Shown piece after piece: positions 16,980 to 26,777 of a DNA stretch of 64,000 nucleotides. This stretch comes from an uncultured Ruminococcus sp. (lineage in GTDB: Bacteria; Bacillota; Clostridia; Oscillospirales; Acutalibacteraceae): NCBI GenBank assembly GCA_902794395.1, contig CADBHB010000004.1, positions 1 through 64,000 of the forward strand, in the 5' to 3' direction. The notes beneath the pieces are model-generated. The model saw only the letters and a program-made list of their open reading frames with translations, made no database searches and was not told the origin of the DNA. The position numbers and the translations under genes are program-made. Position 1 is the stretch's first letter. Every line of letters starts with the position of its first letter.

Positions 16980-17474
16980 TCAAAGCAGAAAGAAAAAGAA
17001 GTAACCGCAAACCACGCTTATCACCATGCCGCCGGCTACGTCGTGGATATAATGCGCGCCCGCCAGTATCCGCGAGACTTCGATAAGCAGCGCTATGCAC
17101 AGCGCCGCTATGCCCAGCGGGACATTGATGCTCAAAAACGCCATAGCTATGATGAAGGCGCTGGCGGTGTGGCGGCTGGGAAAGCTTTTGCCCACGGTTT
17201 CCTTGCGGAATACCGAGGGTTCACCGTAGCGCTCATAGGGACGCTCCTCATTGATTATGACGCGCAGCGCCGTCACCCCGATGAAGACGCCAAGCGGCAC
17301 CGTCACCAGCTTGCTAAGCGTTTCCTCAGAGGTAAAAAAAGCGTATACCAGCATCGCGGGGTAGGCTACAAACATCAGCAGCGGCAATACTTTATAGATA
17401 AAGTGGAGAGTGTTGCGCGCGTTTTTGTGTTGTCCGAAATAACGCACGCAGGTCAAAAAAATCTTTCTGTTCAT
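16980..17474 (-). CDS. PAP2 family phosphatase
   Basis: A 164-residue membrane protein with the three-part PAP2 signature: NEERPYERYG, FPSRHTAS and SRILAGAHYIHDVAGG. It has about five hydrophobic segments. Family members dephosphorylate lipid phosphates such as undecaprenyl pyrophosphate or phosphatidate at the membrane; the substrate here cannot be told. The gene is downstream of asnB on the same strand (51 bp gap). No convincing ribosome site precedes the ATG. Confidence 0.88.
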   Translation of the reverse strand: MNRKIFLTCVRYFGQHKNARNTLHFIYKVLPLLMFVAYPAMLVYAFFTSEETLSKLVTVPLGVFIGVTALRVIINEERPYERYGEPSVFRKETVGKSFPSRHTASAFIIAMAFLSINVPLGIAALCIALLIEVSRILAGAHYIHDVAGGMVISVVCGYFFFFLL

Positions 17475-17525
17475 GGCAGTGTGGTGAATAGCTCATGGTT
17501 TGTGTTTTCCTTCGAGTTTATTCTA

Positions 17526-19367
17526 TCATATCTGACCGACGATTTCAACCTGATATTTCTCAAACCAGTCATCCAGCTCGATGATATAGGCGAGTATCTG
17601 CGGCGCCTTCATAAGCTGACCGTACCACGGCTCCGAGATCGAATCAGGGTGGTCGATTATGCGCTTCACGGCGGCTTTGTCAAGCAGCTGCGTGAGCGTA
17701 TTTTTCTTTTTAAGAATCATTTTTACGCGCTTGGCGCACTCTTCAAAATAAGCCGGGTCGTGTGTTTTGGGGTAGGGGCTTTTTTTGCGCCAGGCTATCT
17801 CCTCGGGCAGCAGATCCTCAAACGCCTTGCGCACTATGCCTTTTTCTCTGCCGCCCCACGCCTTTAGCGACCACGGCATATTGTAGGCGTACTCCACCAG
17901 CCGATAGTCGCAGAACGGCACGCGCACCTCAAGACCGCTGTACATGGAGCAGCGGTCCTTTCGCTCAAGCAGACACTGCATGAACCAGTAAAAATTCAAA
18001 TAGAACATTTCGCGCATACGGGCGTCCTGCGGGCTGTCTGAGGAAAGCTTAGGCGCTCTTTGCACGGTGTCCAAATACCGCTGGCGCACATATTCCTCGC
18101 CGCGCGGGCAGACCCCGTCCTTTAATATGAAGCGCCGCACCTCCTGACTGCGCGACCAGGGGAAGCAGTCCTCAAACAGGACGTTTTTGTTGAAGTACCA
18201 CGGGTAGCCGCCGAAAAGCTCGTCGGCGCACTCGCCCGAGAGCGCAACGGTGAAGTCCTTCTTTATCTCGCGGCAAAACAGCAGCAGCGACGCGTCAACA
18301 TCCACATATCCGGGCAGGTCACGCGCCGTTACACTGCTGTACAGCGCGTCGACCAGCAGGGAATTGTCAATTATCTCCTCGGTGTGGCGTGTGCCCGCGT
18401 TTTTGGACATCAGCTTGATGTACTCATAGTCGCGGTTGGGCTGGAAGGCGCTGCTCTGAAAAAACTTGTCATTGTTGCGGTACTCCACCGAGAAGGTGTT
18501 CACCCTGCCCAGCTTGTGCGCGCGGTTGTACAGCGAGGCTACCTTGACTATCACGCTGCTGTCAAGTCCGCCCGAGAGCAGCAGGCACAGCGGGACATCG
18601 CTCACAAGCTGGCGCTCGATCGCGTCGGTCAGCAGCTCGCGGGTGGTCTCTATGGTCTTTTCCTCGTTGTCCGAGTGCTCCCGCGCCTCGATGGTGTAGT
18701 AGGTGCTTCGGGTCAGTCTGCCGTCCGCGTAAACCGCACATTCGCCCGGGTTCAGCTCAAACACGCCCTTGAACACTCCGCAGCCCGGGGTCCTCGCGGG
18801 GCCCAGAAAGAATATCTCATTAAGTCCCTGCTCGTCTATCTGCGGCTTGACGACGCCGCTTTTCAGCAGCGCCTTGATCTCCGAGCCGAACACAAGTCCG
18901 CCCGGGTATTCGCTGTAGAACAGCGGCTTAACGCCGACGCGGTCGCGGCAGAGGAAAAGGCTGCGGTCGCGGGTGTTGAACACCGCGAAGGCGAATATCC
19001 CGTTAAGCTTTTCGCCGCAGCGCGCGCCGTATTTGATAAAGGTTTTCAGCACTACCTCGGTGTCGCTGTGACCCCTAAAGTGGAACCCGTCCGCTCTTAG
19101 CTCCTCGCGCAGAGCGGTGCTGTTGTACAGCTCTCCGTTGTAGACGATGACGTAGTTTGAGTCTTTGTGCCGCGCGGACATGGGCTGCTTGCCGTTTTCG
19201 CGGTCTATGACCGCCAGCCTGCGGTGAAGCAGGGCGGTGTCGCCGTTGATATAGGTGCCGTTTTCGTCGGGTCCGCGCCGCTCCAGGCTCTCCGACATCG
19301 CCCTCAGCGTTTTGCCGCGGTCCGCCATGCGGCTGTCCTTTTCAATCCATCCTGCGATCCCACACAT
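17526..19367 (-). CDS. asnB: Asparagine synthetase (glutamine-hydrolysing)
   Basis: A 613-residue protein with the class II glutaminase domain at the N-terminus (MCGIAGW, catalytic Cys2; RRGPDENGTY; YNGELYN) and an ATP-pyrophosphatase synthetase domain (SGGLDSSV PP-loop at about residue 265; SGECADELFGGYPWYF). It converts aspartate, glutamine and ATP to asparagine. AGGAGGGATTCT precedes the ATG. It starts 10 bp after the ylbJ-like gene and is probably cotranscribed with it. Confidence 0.94.
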   Translation of the reverse strand: MCGIAGWIEKDSRMADRGKTLRAMSESLERRGPDENGTYINGDTALLHRRLAVIDRENGKQPMSARHKDSNYVIVYNGELYNSTALREELRADGFHFRGHSDTEVVLKTFIKYGARCGEKLNGIFAFAVFNTRDRSLFLCRDRVGVKPLFYSEYPGGLVFGSEIKALLKSGVVKPQIDEQGLNEIFFLGPARTPGCGVFKGVFELNPGECAVYADGRLTRSTYYTIEAREHSDNEEKTIETTRELLTDAIERQLVSDVPLCLLLSGGLDSSVIVKVASLYNRAHKLGRVNTFSVEYRNNDKFFQSSAFQPNRDYEYIKLMSKNAGTRHTEEIIDNSLLVDALYSSVTARDLPGYVDVDASLLLFCREIKKDFTVALSGECADELFGGYPWYFNKNVLFEDCFPWSRSQEVRRFILKDGVCPRGEEYVRQRYLDTVQRAPKLSSDSPQDARMREMFYLNFYWFMQCLLERKDRCSMYSGLEVRVPFCDYRLVEYAYNMPWSLKAWGGREKGIVRKAFEDLLPEEIAWRKKSPYPKTHDPAYFEECAKRVKMILKKKNTLTQLLDKAAVKRIIDHPDSISEPWYGQLMKAPQILAYIIELDDWFEKYQVEIVGQI

Positions 19368-19377
19368 AGAATCCCTC

Positions 19378-20448
19378 CTATTGATTTTTCGTTTGCTTGA
19401 TCGAGATAAAGAAGCAGAGTATGACCGCCAGAAGCGCCGCCCCCGAGAGCAGGCTTCCGCCGATAAGCGACCCCTGAGCTTGCCCGGCGGTGGAGAATAC
19501 CGCCACCGCGCGGCGGTCCTGCCTTAGTATAAGGTGGCAGAAGCCCGCGGTCAAAGCGCCCTGCATAATTCTGAATAAGAAAAACAGCGGGCGGTTGACC
19601 CTGACCTCTCCCAGTGCCGCGAAGATCTGCAAATGCACGCATAAGCCGCCGAAGCCCACGGCAAAGGCTACCTGCTCCACCGGCGCCCACGGCGCGAGCG
19701 CGTTGACCGCCGTGTTGACCTCCAGCAAGGTAAAGCAGGCGCCCAGCACCGCTCTGTCGGCTATCAGCGCCGAAAGTATCCCCGCCAGCGACGAGAACGC
19801 CAGCACATAGGCGCAGATGGCCAGCATACCCTCGGCGGCGGCGTACACCGATGCTGCCAACGCCTGACCGAAGGGCAGAGCTTTTACCGGCGGCTCCTCT
19901 TTGCGGGCGGTATTCTTCTTTATCGGAAATATGATTCGCGCGATGCAGCCCGTAATCAACACCGAAAGCACTTGCGAAAACAGGATCGCCCGCCCGATAG
20001 CGGCACTGTGGTACACCGCGCCGCCCACAAAGCTCAGCACGAATCCCGGTCCCGCGCAGACGCAAAACAGCGCCGCCCGCTCTGCGTCCCTGTCATCTAC
20101 CGCGCCCTGCCTGCGCAGACTGCCGATACCGCTTGCGCCGACCGGATAACCTCCCACAAGACTCAGCAGCAGAACGGCAGACAAGGCCCCGTTCAGCCCG
20201 AACAGCAGCTTTGACGGGCGGCTCAGCGGTCTGCCCAAAGCGCCGCACAGTCCGGTTTTCACAAAGAGGTGCGTCAGCGCCATAAAGGGGAACAGGGAGG
20301 GCGTCAGCACCCGCAGACACAGCTCCAAGCCCGTTTTTACGCCCTCGCGGCTGCTTTCGGAAAAGGCTAGCAGCAGGGCGCAGAGCGTAAGTACCAGAGC
20401 CGCCTTTGCACCGGTAAGCGCTTTTCGTATAGAGGCGTTGATAAACAT
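19378..20448 (-). CDS. ylbJ: Sporulation integral membrane protein, YlbJ-like
   Basis: A 356-residue polytopic protein with a nucleoside-recognition (Gate) type architecture. Typical YlbJ features are LRVLTPSLFPFMALTHLFV, LVGGYPVGASGIGSL and CVCAGPGFVLSFVGGAVY. YlbJ is a sporulation-specific membrane protein in Bacillus with no established transport substrate. It is divergent from yqfC, another sporulation gene; the 58-bp gap must hold both promoters. AGGTGATGCT precedes the ATG. Confidence 0.8.
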   Translation of the reverse strand: MFINASIRKALTGAKAALVLTLCALLLAFSESSREGVKTGLELCLRVLTPSLFPFMALTHLFVKTGLCGALGRPLSRPSKLLFGLNGALSAVLLLSLVGGYPVGASGIGSLRRQGAVDDRDAERAALFCVCAGPGFVLSFVGGAVYHSAAIGRAILFSQVLSVLITGCIARIIFPIKKNTARKEEPPVKALPFGQALAASVYAAAEGMLAICAYVLAFSSLAGILSALIADRAVLGACFTLLEVNTAVNALAPWAPVEQVAFAVGFGGLCVHLQIFAALGEVRVNRPLFFLFRIMQGALTAGFCHLILRQDRRAVAVFSTAGQAQGSLIGGSLLSGAALLAVILCFFISIKQTKNQ

Positions 20449-20506
20449 AGCATCACCTGATAATATCTATTCACTCAGCCTCATATTTATTAATGAGGTG
20501 ACTGAA

Positions 20507-20758
20507 TTGGCAAAAGAGATAACGCGGAGGCTGCCGCGACCCGATATGGGCAGCGCGCCACAGCTTGAAATGCTGGGCAACCGCAGCGTGACGGTAGAGG
20601 GTTCCACGGGCGTGCTGCTGTACGAAAACGAAAACATCAAAATCAACACCGGCAGGATGCTGATCTCCTTTCACGGCAGAGGACTCAGGCTGCGGTGCGT
20701 GTCGGGTTCCTGTGTGGAGATCGACGGTTTTATTTCTAAAATAGAATTTTTATCGTGA
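20507..20758 (+). CDS. yqfC: Sporulation protein YqfC (YabP/YqfC family)
   Basis: An 83-residue protein of the YabP/YqfC fold: LEMLGNRSVTVEGSTGVLLY, INTGRMLISFHGRGLRL and VEIDGFISKIEFL. The start is TTG at 20507, placed 6 bp after GAGGTG; the frame continues upstream to an ATG at 20438, but that would overlap the divergent gene and lacks a ribosome site. In Bacillus, yqfC is SigE-controlled in the mother cell and is followed by yqfD, as here. Confidence 0.88.
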   Translation: MAKEITRRLPRPDMGSAPQLEMLGNRSVTVEGSTGVLLYENENIKINTGRMLISFHGRGLRLRCVSGSCVEIDGFISKIEFLS

Positions 20759-20771
20759 GCGGAGGCAAAAT

Positions 20772-21950
20772 ATGTTAGTCAGCTTCATTCGTTACGCAAG
20801 GGGCTTTGTCGGCTTTCGCGTAATAGGCAGGACCCCTGAGCGGTTCCTCAATCTCTGCGCGCAGCGCGGTATTCGGCTGTGGAACAGCCAACCCTCACCG
20901 CAGGGCTTGCAGGCGCGGATGTTCGTGTCGGACTACAAGGCTGTCCGCCCCGTGGCGCGCAGGGCAGGAGTGCGTACGCAGGTGCTCAAAAAGCGCGGGC
21001 TGCCGTTTTTTGTCGCACGGTATAGGGGCAGAGCGGGGCTTCCCGTCGGCGCGGCGCTGGGCGCTGTGCTGCTGCTGACGCTTTCGCAGTTTGTCTGGAA
21101 CATCACCGTAACGGGTAATGAGACGGTCAGCGAGCAGCGTATTACCGCCCTGCTCGCCGAAAGCGGCGTGAGAATCGGCGCCTATACAAAGGGGATCGAC
21201 ACCGGACAGGCAAAGCGCGATATACTGCTTAAAACCGAGGAGATAGGCTGGGTAAGCGTGAACCTTCACGGCAGCCGCGCCACTGTTGAGGTCAGGGAAA
21301 AGGTGAAAAAGCCCGAGCTGGAGGAGAAGGATACCCCCTGCAATATAAAGGCGTCCGCCGACGGCGTCATAACCAAAATCACCGCGAAGAACGGCGAGGC
21401 TCAGGTAAAGGTCGGCAGCGGCGTCGCGAAGGGCGACCTGCTGGTCAGCGGAGTCAGCGTCACAAAGCAGAACACGGTGCGCTGCCTGCGCGCCAAGGCC
21501 GATGTGTGGGCGGACGTTTACACCGAAAAGCAGCTCAGCCTGCCGAAGTATTGCGTTTATGATTCTTTAACGGAAAATAGATCCTTTCGCCGCCGCCTGT
21601 CGTTTTTGGGGCTTGAGGTGCCCTGCTCGCTTTCGTTTGTCAGCTTTCCCAACGCCGCCTACACCTGCGGCTCTGCGGAGGCGTATCTCAACGGCACGGC
21701 GCTGCCGCTGGGGGTCGTAACCGAGACCGCCCGAGAGCTGCGCCGTGAGACCTTCGCCGACACCCAAGACCGCGCCCGACAGGTGTTTGACAACGCCCTG
21801 CTGCTATACGAGGTGTTTGAACGGGGCAGGGGACGGGTGACGAAAAAGCAGGTGACGCTCAGCGAAACAGCGGAGGGCTTCACCTGCGCTTGCTCCTACG
21901 TTTTTAACGAGAATATCGCCGAAAGTGTTGATTTCAGCGCCGAAGAATAG
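20772..21950 (+). CDS. yqfD: Sporulation protein YqfD
   Basis: A 392-residue protein of the YqfD family. It has an N-terminal cytoplasmic region (residues 1-90), one membrane span (about 93-112, VGAALGAVLLLTLSQFVWNI), then a POTRA/FtsQ-like extracytoplasmic start (ITVTGNETVSEQRITALLAE) and a C-terminal domain. It is a mother-cell sporulation membrane protein in Bacillus. It begins 13 bp after yqfC with GCGGAGG upstream. The usual phoH-ybeY continuation is missing; ymdB follows instead. Confidence 0.9.
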   Translation: MLVSFIRYARGFVGFRVIGRTPERFLNLCAQRGIRLWNSQPSPQGLQARMFVSDYKAVRPVARRAGVRTQVLKKRGLPFFVARYRGRAGLPVGAALGAVLLLTLSQFVWNITVTGNETVSEQRITALLAESGVRIGAYTKGIDTGQAKRDILLKTEEIGWVSVNLHGSRATVEVREKVKKPELEEKDTPCNIKASADGVITKITAKNGEAQVKVGSGVAKGDLLVSGVSVTKQNTVRCLRAKADVWADVYTEKQLSLPKYCVYDSLTENRSFRRRLSFLGLEVPCSLSFVSFPNAAYTCGSAEAYLNGTALPLGVVTETARELRRETFADTQDRARQVFDNALLLYEVFERGRGRVTKKQVTLSETAEGFTCACSYVFNENIAESVDFSAEE

Positions 21951-21988
21951 TATAATCCATATTATCAGGTTCGGCAGGGGGAATCATT

Positions 21989-22762
21989 ATGCGTATATTA
22001 TGTATCGGCGACGTGGTGGGCAGCGTGGGCTGCCGCTTTTTGCGCGAGAAGCTGCCCGCGCTCAAGAGGGTCAAGGGCATAGACGCGGTTATCTGCAACG
22101 GCGAAAACTCCGCCGACGGCAACGGCATCACGCCCGCTTCCGCAGATTTTCTGTTCAACAGCGGAGTGAACGCGATAACTCTGGGCAACCACGCCTTTCG
22201 CCGCAGGGAGATTTATGACTACCTTGAGCAAAGTCCCTTTACGGCAAGACCCGCGAACTATCCCGACGGCACTACGCCGGGCAGCGGCATAGTCGAGCTC
22301 GACATGGGCAGAAGGGTGGTAAGCATCATCAACCTTATGGGCAATATGTTCCTCGAAAGCGGGCTGGACTGCGCCTTTGACGTTGTCGACCGCATGCTCG
22401 CCCGTGCGAGCAGCAAGATCATCCTGGTGGATTTTCACGCCGAGGCTACCAGCGAAAAGCGCGCCATGGGCTACTACCTGGACGGCAGGGTAAGCGCTGT
22501 GTTCGGCACCCACACCCATGTGCAGACCTCGGACGCGCAGGTGCTGCCTAAGGGCACGGGCTATATCACCGACGTAGGCATGACGGGCGTTATCCATTCG
22601 GTGCTCGGAGTAAAAACCGAAATAATAATCGAAAAATTCAAAACCAAAATGCCCGCGCGTTTTGAACAGGCAAACGGAGAGTGCAGTATGGAAGCTGTGT
22701 TGTTTGATGTTGACGACAACAGCGGAAAGTGCAAAAGTGCCGAAAGTATGCGCGTTGAATAG
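21989..22762 (+). CDS. ymdB: YmdB family metallophosphoesterase
   Basis: A 257-residue protein of the TIGR00282/YmdB family: MRILCIGDVVGSVGCRFL (metal Asp8), NGENSADGNGIT, LGNHAF, VDFHAEATSEK and FGTHTHVQTSD. YmdB is a 2',3'-cyclic-nucleotide phosphodiesterase that influences biofilm and motility decisions in Bacillus. It follows yqfD by 38 bp on the same strand. CAGGGGGAATCATT precedes the ATG. Confidence 0.92.
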   Translation: MRILCIGDVVGSVGCRFLREKLPALKRVKGIDAVICNGENSADGNGITPASADFLFNSGVNAITLGNHAFRRREIYDYLEQSPFTARPANYPDGTTPGSGIVELDMGRRVVSIINLMGNMFLESGLDCAFDVVDRMLARASSKIILVDFHAEATSEKRAMGYYLDGRVSAVFGTHTHVQTSDAQVLPKGTGYITDVGMTGVIHSVLGVKTEIIIEKFKTKMPARFEQANGECSMEAVLFDVDDNSGKCKSAESMRVE

Positions 22763-22784
22763 ACATTTTTTTACCAATAACCTA

Positions 22785-22813
22785 TTGAAAAATCATTCAA
22801 AACCCTGTATAAT
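22785..22813 (+). promoter_or_regulatory. SigA promoter of the YloV-like gene
   Basis: TTGAAA (22785-22790), 17 bp, TATAAT (22808-22813), about 50 bp upstream of the ATG at 22866. Confidence 0.82.
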
Positions 22814-22865
22814 AAGGAATGGTAATGTGTAATATAACACCTTGAAAGTAAAAGGACGTGCTTTT

Positions 22866-24524
22866 ATGATTAACGGAGAGATTTTAAAGAATGCGATAAT
22901 TTCCGGCGCGCACAACATCAGCGTGCAGAAAAATCACATCAATGACCTCAACATCTTCCCTGTGCCGGACGGCGACACGGGTACCAATATGTCTATGACC
23001 ATTATGGCTGCTGCGAGAGCGCTGGAGGAATACGACGGCGAGACCGCAGGCGAGGTCGCTGAGATCGCCGCGAAAGCCATGCTCAGAGGCGCCAGAGGCA
23101 ACTCGGGCGTAATCACCTCCATCCTGTTCAGGGGCTTTGCTCAGGGACTCAAGGATATGGAGGAGGTCAACGGCAAAAACATCGCCGCTGCGCTCGGCAT
23201 CGGCGTTGACGCCGCTTACAAGGCGGTTGCCAAGCCCACCGAGGGCACGATCCTCACCGTTGCCAGAATGGCTTACGAGGCGGGCGTCGAGGCGTCCCGC
23301 GAGAACGCCGATCCCGTTTATGTCTGGCAGGCTATTGTAAACAAGGCTAACGACGCGCTCGCCATCACCCCCGAGCTGCTCCCCGTTTTGAAGAAGGCGG
23401 GCGTAGTGGACGCGGGCGGCAAGGGTCTTTGCTCTATCTTTGAGGGCATGCTTTGCTATATCAAGGACGGCGAGATCGTTGAATACGAGGAGACACAGGC
23501 GCTCACCATGGAGAGCTTTGACAGTGCCGCTGCCGAGTTCGACGACGACATCGAGTTCACCTACTGCACCGAGATCATCGTGGGCAGAGACCCCGAGTGT
23601 ACGCTCGAGCCAGACGATCTCAGGAGCTTTTTACAAACCATCGGCGACTGTGTTGTCATGGTCAACGATGAGGAGATCATCAAGGTGCACGTCCACACCG
23701 AAACGCCCAACGTGGTGCTTGAAAAGGGTCTGGGCTACGGCCAGCTGCTCGCTGTCAAGGTAGAGAACATGAAGGAGCAGCACAAGAACGCCAAAAAGAA
23801 CAACAAGAGCACCAAGAAGAAAAAGAAGAAGAAGGAAACCTTTGCCTTCGCCGAGCCCGAGGAGCCCTTCGGCTTCGTCGCCGTTGCCGCGGGCGAGGGT
23901 ATGACTACACTGTTTCACGACTTAGGCTGCACCAATGTGGTGTCGGGCGGTCAGAGCATGAACCCCAGCACCGACGACATTCTCGAGGCGGTTTTGGGCA
24001 CTCCTGCAAAGACCGTATATGTGCTGCCCAACAATAAAAACATCATTTTGGCGGCTGAGCAGACCGTTCCGCTCGTCACCGACAGAAAGGTGGTCATCGT
24101 TCCCACCCGCACCATCCCGCAGGGAATGACCGCTCTGCTCAACTTCGATCCCGAGATCTCGCCCGAGAGCAACGCACAGCTTATGATGGACGCGGCTCAC
24201 GGCGTCGGCACAGGTCTGGTGACCTTCGCGGCGCGCAACAGCGAGTTCGGCGGCAAGAAGATAAAAGAGGGCGACATCATCGCGCTTCGCAACGGCAAGC
24301 TTACCATCACCGAGAAAAACGCCGTAAAGGCGCTGGTCAAGCTCGCAAAGGATATGGTCAGCCGCGACACCGCCTTTATCACCCTCATCTACGGCGAGGA
24401 CGTCAGCGAAGAGGACGCCAACAAAGCCTATGAGGAGTTAAGGGATAAGTTCGGTTCACGCGCCGACATCTCGCTGGTCAAGGGTGACCAGCCTATCTAC
24501 TACTTCATCCTCAGCGTGGAATAA
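22866..24524 (+). CDS. DAK2 domain protein, YloV/FakA-like
   Basis: A 552-residue protein. The N-terminal DhaL/DAK2 kinase domain (about 1-200) shows NIFPVPDGDTGTNMSMT, with Asp residues that bind Mg-ATP, and GARGNSGVI. The C-terminal part is the DegV-like/DAK1_2 region (VVSGGQSMNPSTDDI, PNNKNIILAAEQ). Between them lies a lysine-rich linker (about 310-330). FakA homologues phosphorylate fatty acids bound by FakB for phospholipid synthesis. The ATG at 22866 with AAAAGGA upstream is preferred over a TTG at 22842. Confidence 0.87.
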   Translation: MINGEILKNAIISGAHNISVQKNHINDLNIFPVPDGDTGTNMSMTIMAAARALEEYDGETAGEVAEIAAKAMLRGARGNSGVITSILFRGFAQGLKDMEEVNGKNIAAALGIGVDAAYKAVAKPTEGTILTVARMAYEAGVEASRENADPVYVWQAIVNKANDALAITPELLPVLKKAGVVDAGGKGLCSIFEGMLCYIKDGEIVEYEETQALTMESFDSAAAEFDDDIEFTYCTEIIVGRDPECTLEPDDLRSFLQTIGDCVVMVNDEEIIKVHVHTETPNVVLEKGLGYGQLLAVKVENMKEQHKNAKKNNKSTKKKKKKKETFAFAEPEEPFGFVAVAAGEGMTTLFHDLGCTNVVSGGQSMNPSTDDILEAVLGTPAKTVYVLPNNKNIILAAEQTVPLVTDRKVVIVPTRTIPQGMTALLNFDPEISPESNAQLMMDAAHGVGTGLVTFAARNSEFGGKKIKEGDIIALRNGKLTITEKNAVKALVKLAKDMVSRDTAFITLIYGEDVSEEDANKAYEELRDKFGSRADISLVKGDQPIYYFILSVE

Positions 24525-24541
24525 AAATGACTGCTGCAAGG

Positions 24542-24567
24542 GCAGGGGCAAGCCCCCTGCTCTTTTT
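24542..24567 (+). terminator. Terminator of the YloV-like gene
   Basis: GCAGGGG (24542-24548) pairs with CCCCTGC (24554-24560), followed by TCTTTTT. Confidence 0.82.
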
Positions 24568-24580
24568 AGTAAACAGGCAT

Positions 24581-24668
24581 AAGGCTATACCGCGTGTGCG
24601 GACTGCAATAGTTTTTTGCATGCTGATAAAAAAAGGCAAGGCGCGCCGAAGAAAGTGCGGCGCTGCCC
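24581..24668. repeat. Dispersed intergenic repeat, copy A
   Basis: It starts with AAGGCTATACCG, has an internal TTTTTTGCA, and ends with GGCAAGGCGCGCCG...GTGCGGCGCTGCC, which can fold back (GGCA.../...TGCC). Related copies are at 31334-31420 and 57078-57132. It fills most of the gap before recG. Confidence 0.65.
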
Positions 24669-24719
24669 AAATCACCTGCCGACTACCTGTTATCGGCAAC
24701 AGATAACCTGCTTTATAAG

Positions 24720-26765
24720 ATGGCTTCATTATACAAAACACCTCTGACCACCCTTAGGGGAGTCGGGGAAAAACGCGCGGAGCTGTTCCGAAAGCTCGGG
24801 GTCGATTCTGTAGGAGAACTACTGAACTATTACCCCCGCGCTTACGAGGACTGGACTTCCGTTGAAAAAATTAAAAATCTTCAGGAGGGCGGCACCTACT
24901 GCATAAAGGCGGTGCTGGGCACCTCCGTGTCCGACGCGATGATCGGCGGCGGACGCATAATCTCAAAAACCACGGTGTACGATGACACAGGTACGCTCAA
25001 GCTGGTCTGGTTCAACAACCGCTACATCAGTCAAATGCTGGCTTACGGCGCCGAATATTTCTTCTTTGGAAAAATAACCGTCGATAAATACGGAGCGCAA
25101 ATGCTTGCGCCCACCTTTTCTCCGGCGTCAAAGGGCGCGGGCATACATCCCGTTTACCACACCACCGCGGGGCTGGTCAGCAAGCATATCTCCAACGCGG
25201 TGGAACAGGCGCTGCAGCTTTTGCCCGAGGAGGTCAACGACCCCATACCCGAGCCTATCCGCGAAAAGTACGGGCTTTGCGGTTTGAAGCAGGCGCTCGG
25301 CGATGTCCATTTTCCAATGACGCGCGAGGCGCTGGACACTGCCCGCAAACGCCTTGTCACCGAGGAGCTGCTGGTGCTCAACCTGGGCATGAAAAGCCTT
25401 AGAGGGCACAGCCGCGGCGTCACCGGTGTTAAGATAAATAAAGACTTCTCCGCCGACTTTGAGCGGCTGCTGCCGTTTGAGCTTACAGGCGCCCAAAGGC
25501 GCGCAATAGCCGACTGTGTCGGTGACATGACCCGCCGAGGCGCGCCGATGAACCGTCTGGTTCAGGGCGACGTAGGCTCGGGCAAGACTGCGGTCGCCGC
25601 GTCCGTGTGCTACACGGCGGCAAAAAACGGCTTTCAGGCGGCGTTTATGGCGCCCACCGAAATTTTGGCGCGGCAGCACTTCAACACACTGTCCGCCCTT
25701 TTGGAACCCACCGGACTTAGGGTGGAGCTGCTTACCGGCTCTCTCAGGGAAAGCGAGAAAAAGCGTGTGCGAGAAGGGCTTTTGTCGGGGGAGATCGACC
25801 TCGTCATAGGCACTCATGCGCTAATCACCGACAAAACGGAGTTCCACCGGCTGGGGCTAGCCGTCACCGACGAGCAGCACCGCTTCGGAGTCGCCCAGCG
25901 CGCCGCCCTGCTCGGCAAGGGCGAAAACCCGCACCTTATGGTAATGAGCGCCACTCCGATACCCCGCACGCTGGGGCTGATAATCTTCGGCGATCTCGAC
26001 ATCTCCGTCATCGACGAGCTGCCGCCTTCGCGCAAACCCGTGCGCACGGTGCTGCGCGGCGCTGCCGACCGCAAGAAGATATACGCCTTCATCAAAAGCG
26101 AGATAGCGCAGGGCAGGCAGGCGTTCATCGTCTGTCCGCTTATCGAGGAGGGCGAGACGGAGGGCTTAGCCTCCGCCGAGGAATACGCCGCCGAGCTTAT
26201 GCTGCGCGACTTTTCCGACATCCCCGTAGCGGTGGTGCACGGCAAGACCAAGCCCGACGAGAAGGAGCGGCTGATGGCGGATTTCGCCGCCAACAAATAC
26301 GGGCTGCTGGTGGCTACGACCGTCATCGAGGTTGGCGTGGATGTGCCGAACGCCTCGGTTATGATGATAGAAAATGCCGAGCGATTCGGGCTTTCGCAGC
26401 TCCATCAGCTGCGCGGGCGCGTAGGCAGGGGAGAGTTTCAGTCGTACTGCATCCTTGTCAGCGACAACCGCGGCCCCGTTACAATGGAGCGGCTGCGCGT
26501 TATGTGCAGCACCAACGACGGCTTCAAAATAGCCGACGAGGATCTGAAAATGCGAGGACCCGGCGATTTTTTCGGAGAGCGCCAGCACGGGCTGCCTCAG
26601 CTTTCCATCGCCGATTTCGCGGACTCCAAAAGCTTAGAGCTTTCCCAAAAAATCGCCGATGACATAATTTTCATATACAAAGACCTGCGCTGTGACGAAC
26701 TGCGTCTGCTCAATGCAGAGGTAGAGCGGCTCTTCGCGCGCGGGGGACAGAATATACTCAATTAA
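24720..26765 (+). CDS. recG: ATP-dependent DNA helicase RecG
   Basis: A 681-residue SF2 helicase. The N-terminal wedge/OB domain (about 1-170) starts with PLTTLRGVGEKRAELFRKLG; Walker A is GDVGSGKTAVA (about 283), the DExH box is VTDEQHRFG, motif III is MSATPIPRTL, and motif VI is QLRGRVGRG. It remodels stalled forks and Holliday junctions. Unlike most neighbours, its ATG has no recognisable ribosome site; it sits just downstream of repeat copy A. Confidence 0.95.
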   Translation: MASLYKTPLTTLRGVGEKRAELFRKLGVDSVGELLNYYPRAYEDWTSVEKIKNLQEGGTYCIKAVLGTSVSDAMIGGGRIISKTTVYDDTGTLKLVWFNNRYISQMLAYGAEYFFFGKITVDKYGAQMLAPTFSPASKGAGIHPVYHTTAGLVSKHISNAVEQALQLLPEEVNDPIPEPIREKYGLCGLKQALGDVHFPMTREALDTARKRLVTEELLVLNLGMKSLRGHSRGVTGVKINKDFSADFERLLPFELTGAQRRAIADCVGDMTRRGAPMNRLVQGDVGSGKTAVAASVCYTAAKNGFQAAFMAPTEILARQHFNTLSALLEPTGLRVELLTGSLRESEKKRVREGLLSGEIDLVIGTHALITDKTEFHRLGLAVTDEQHRFGVAQRAALLGKGENPHLMVMSATPIPRTLGLIIFGDLDISVIDELPPSRKPVRTVLRGAADRKKIYAFIKSEIAQGRQAFIVCPLIEEGETEGLASAEEYAAELMLRDFSDIPVAVVHGKTKPDEKERLMADFAANKYGLLVATTVIEVGVDVPNASVMMIENAERFGLSQLHQLRGRVGRGEFQSYCILVSDNRGPVTMERLRVMCSTNDGFKIADEDLKMRGPGDFFGERQHGLPQLSIADFADSKSLELSQKIADDIIFIYKDLRCDELRLLNAEVERLFARGGQNILN

Positions 26766-26777
26766 GGAGAAACGCCC

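Noticed and set aside
20461..20490. SigE-like promoter (TAATATC, 14 bp, CATATTTAT) before yqfC
   Set aside because: The predicted start of transcription would fall inside the GAGGTG ribosome site at 20495-20500, so it cannot drive yqfC from the TTG at 20507. Sporulation control is likely, but this site is not convincing.
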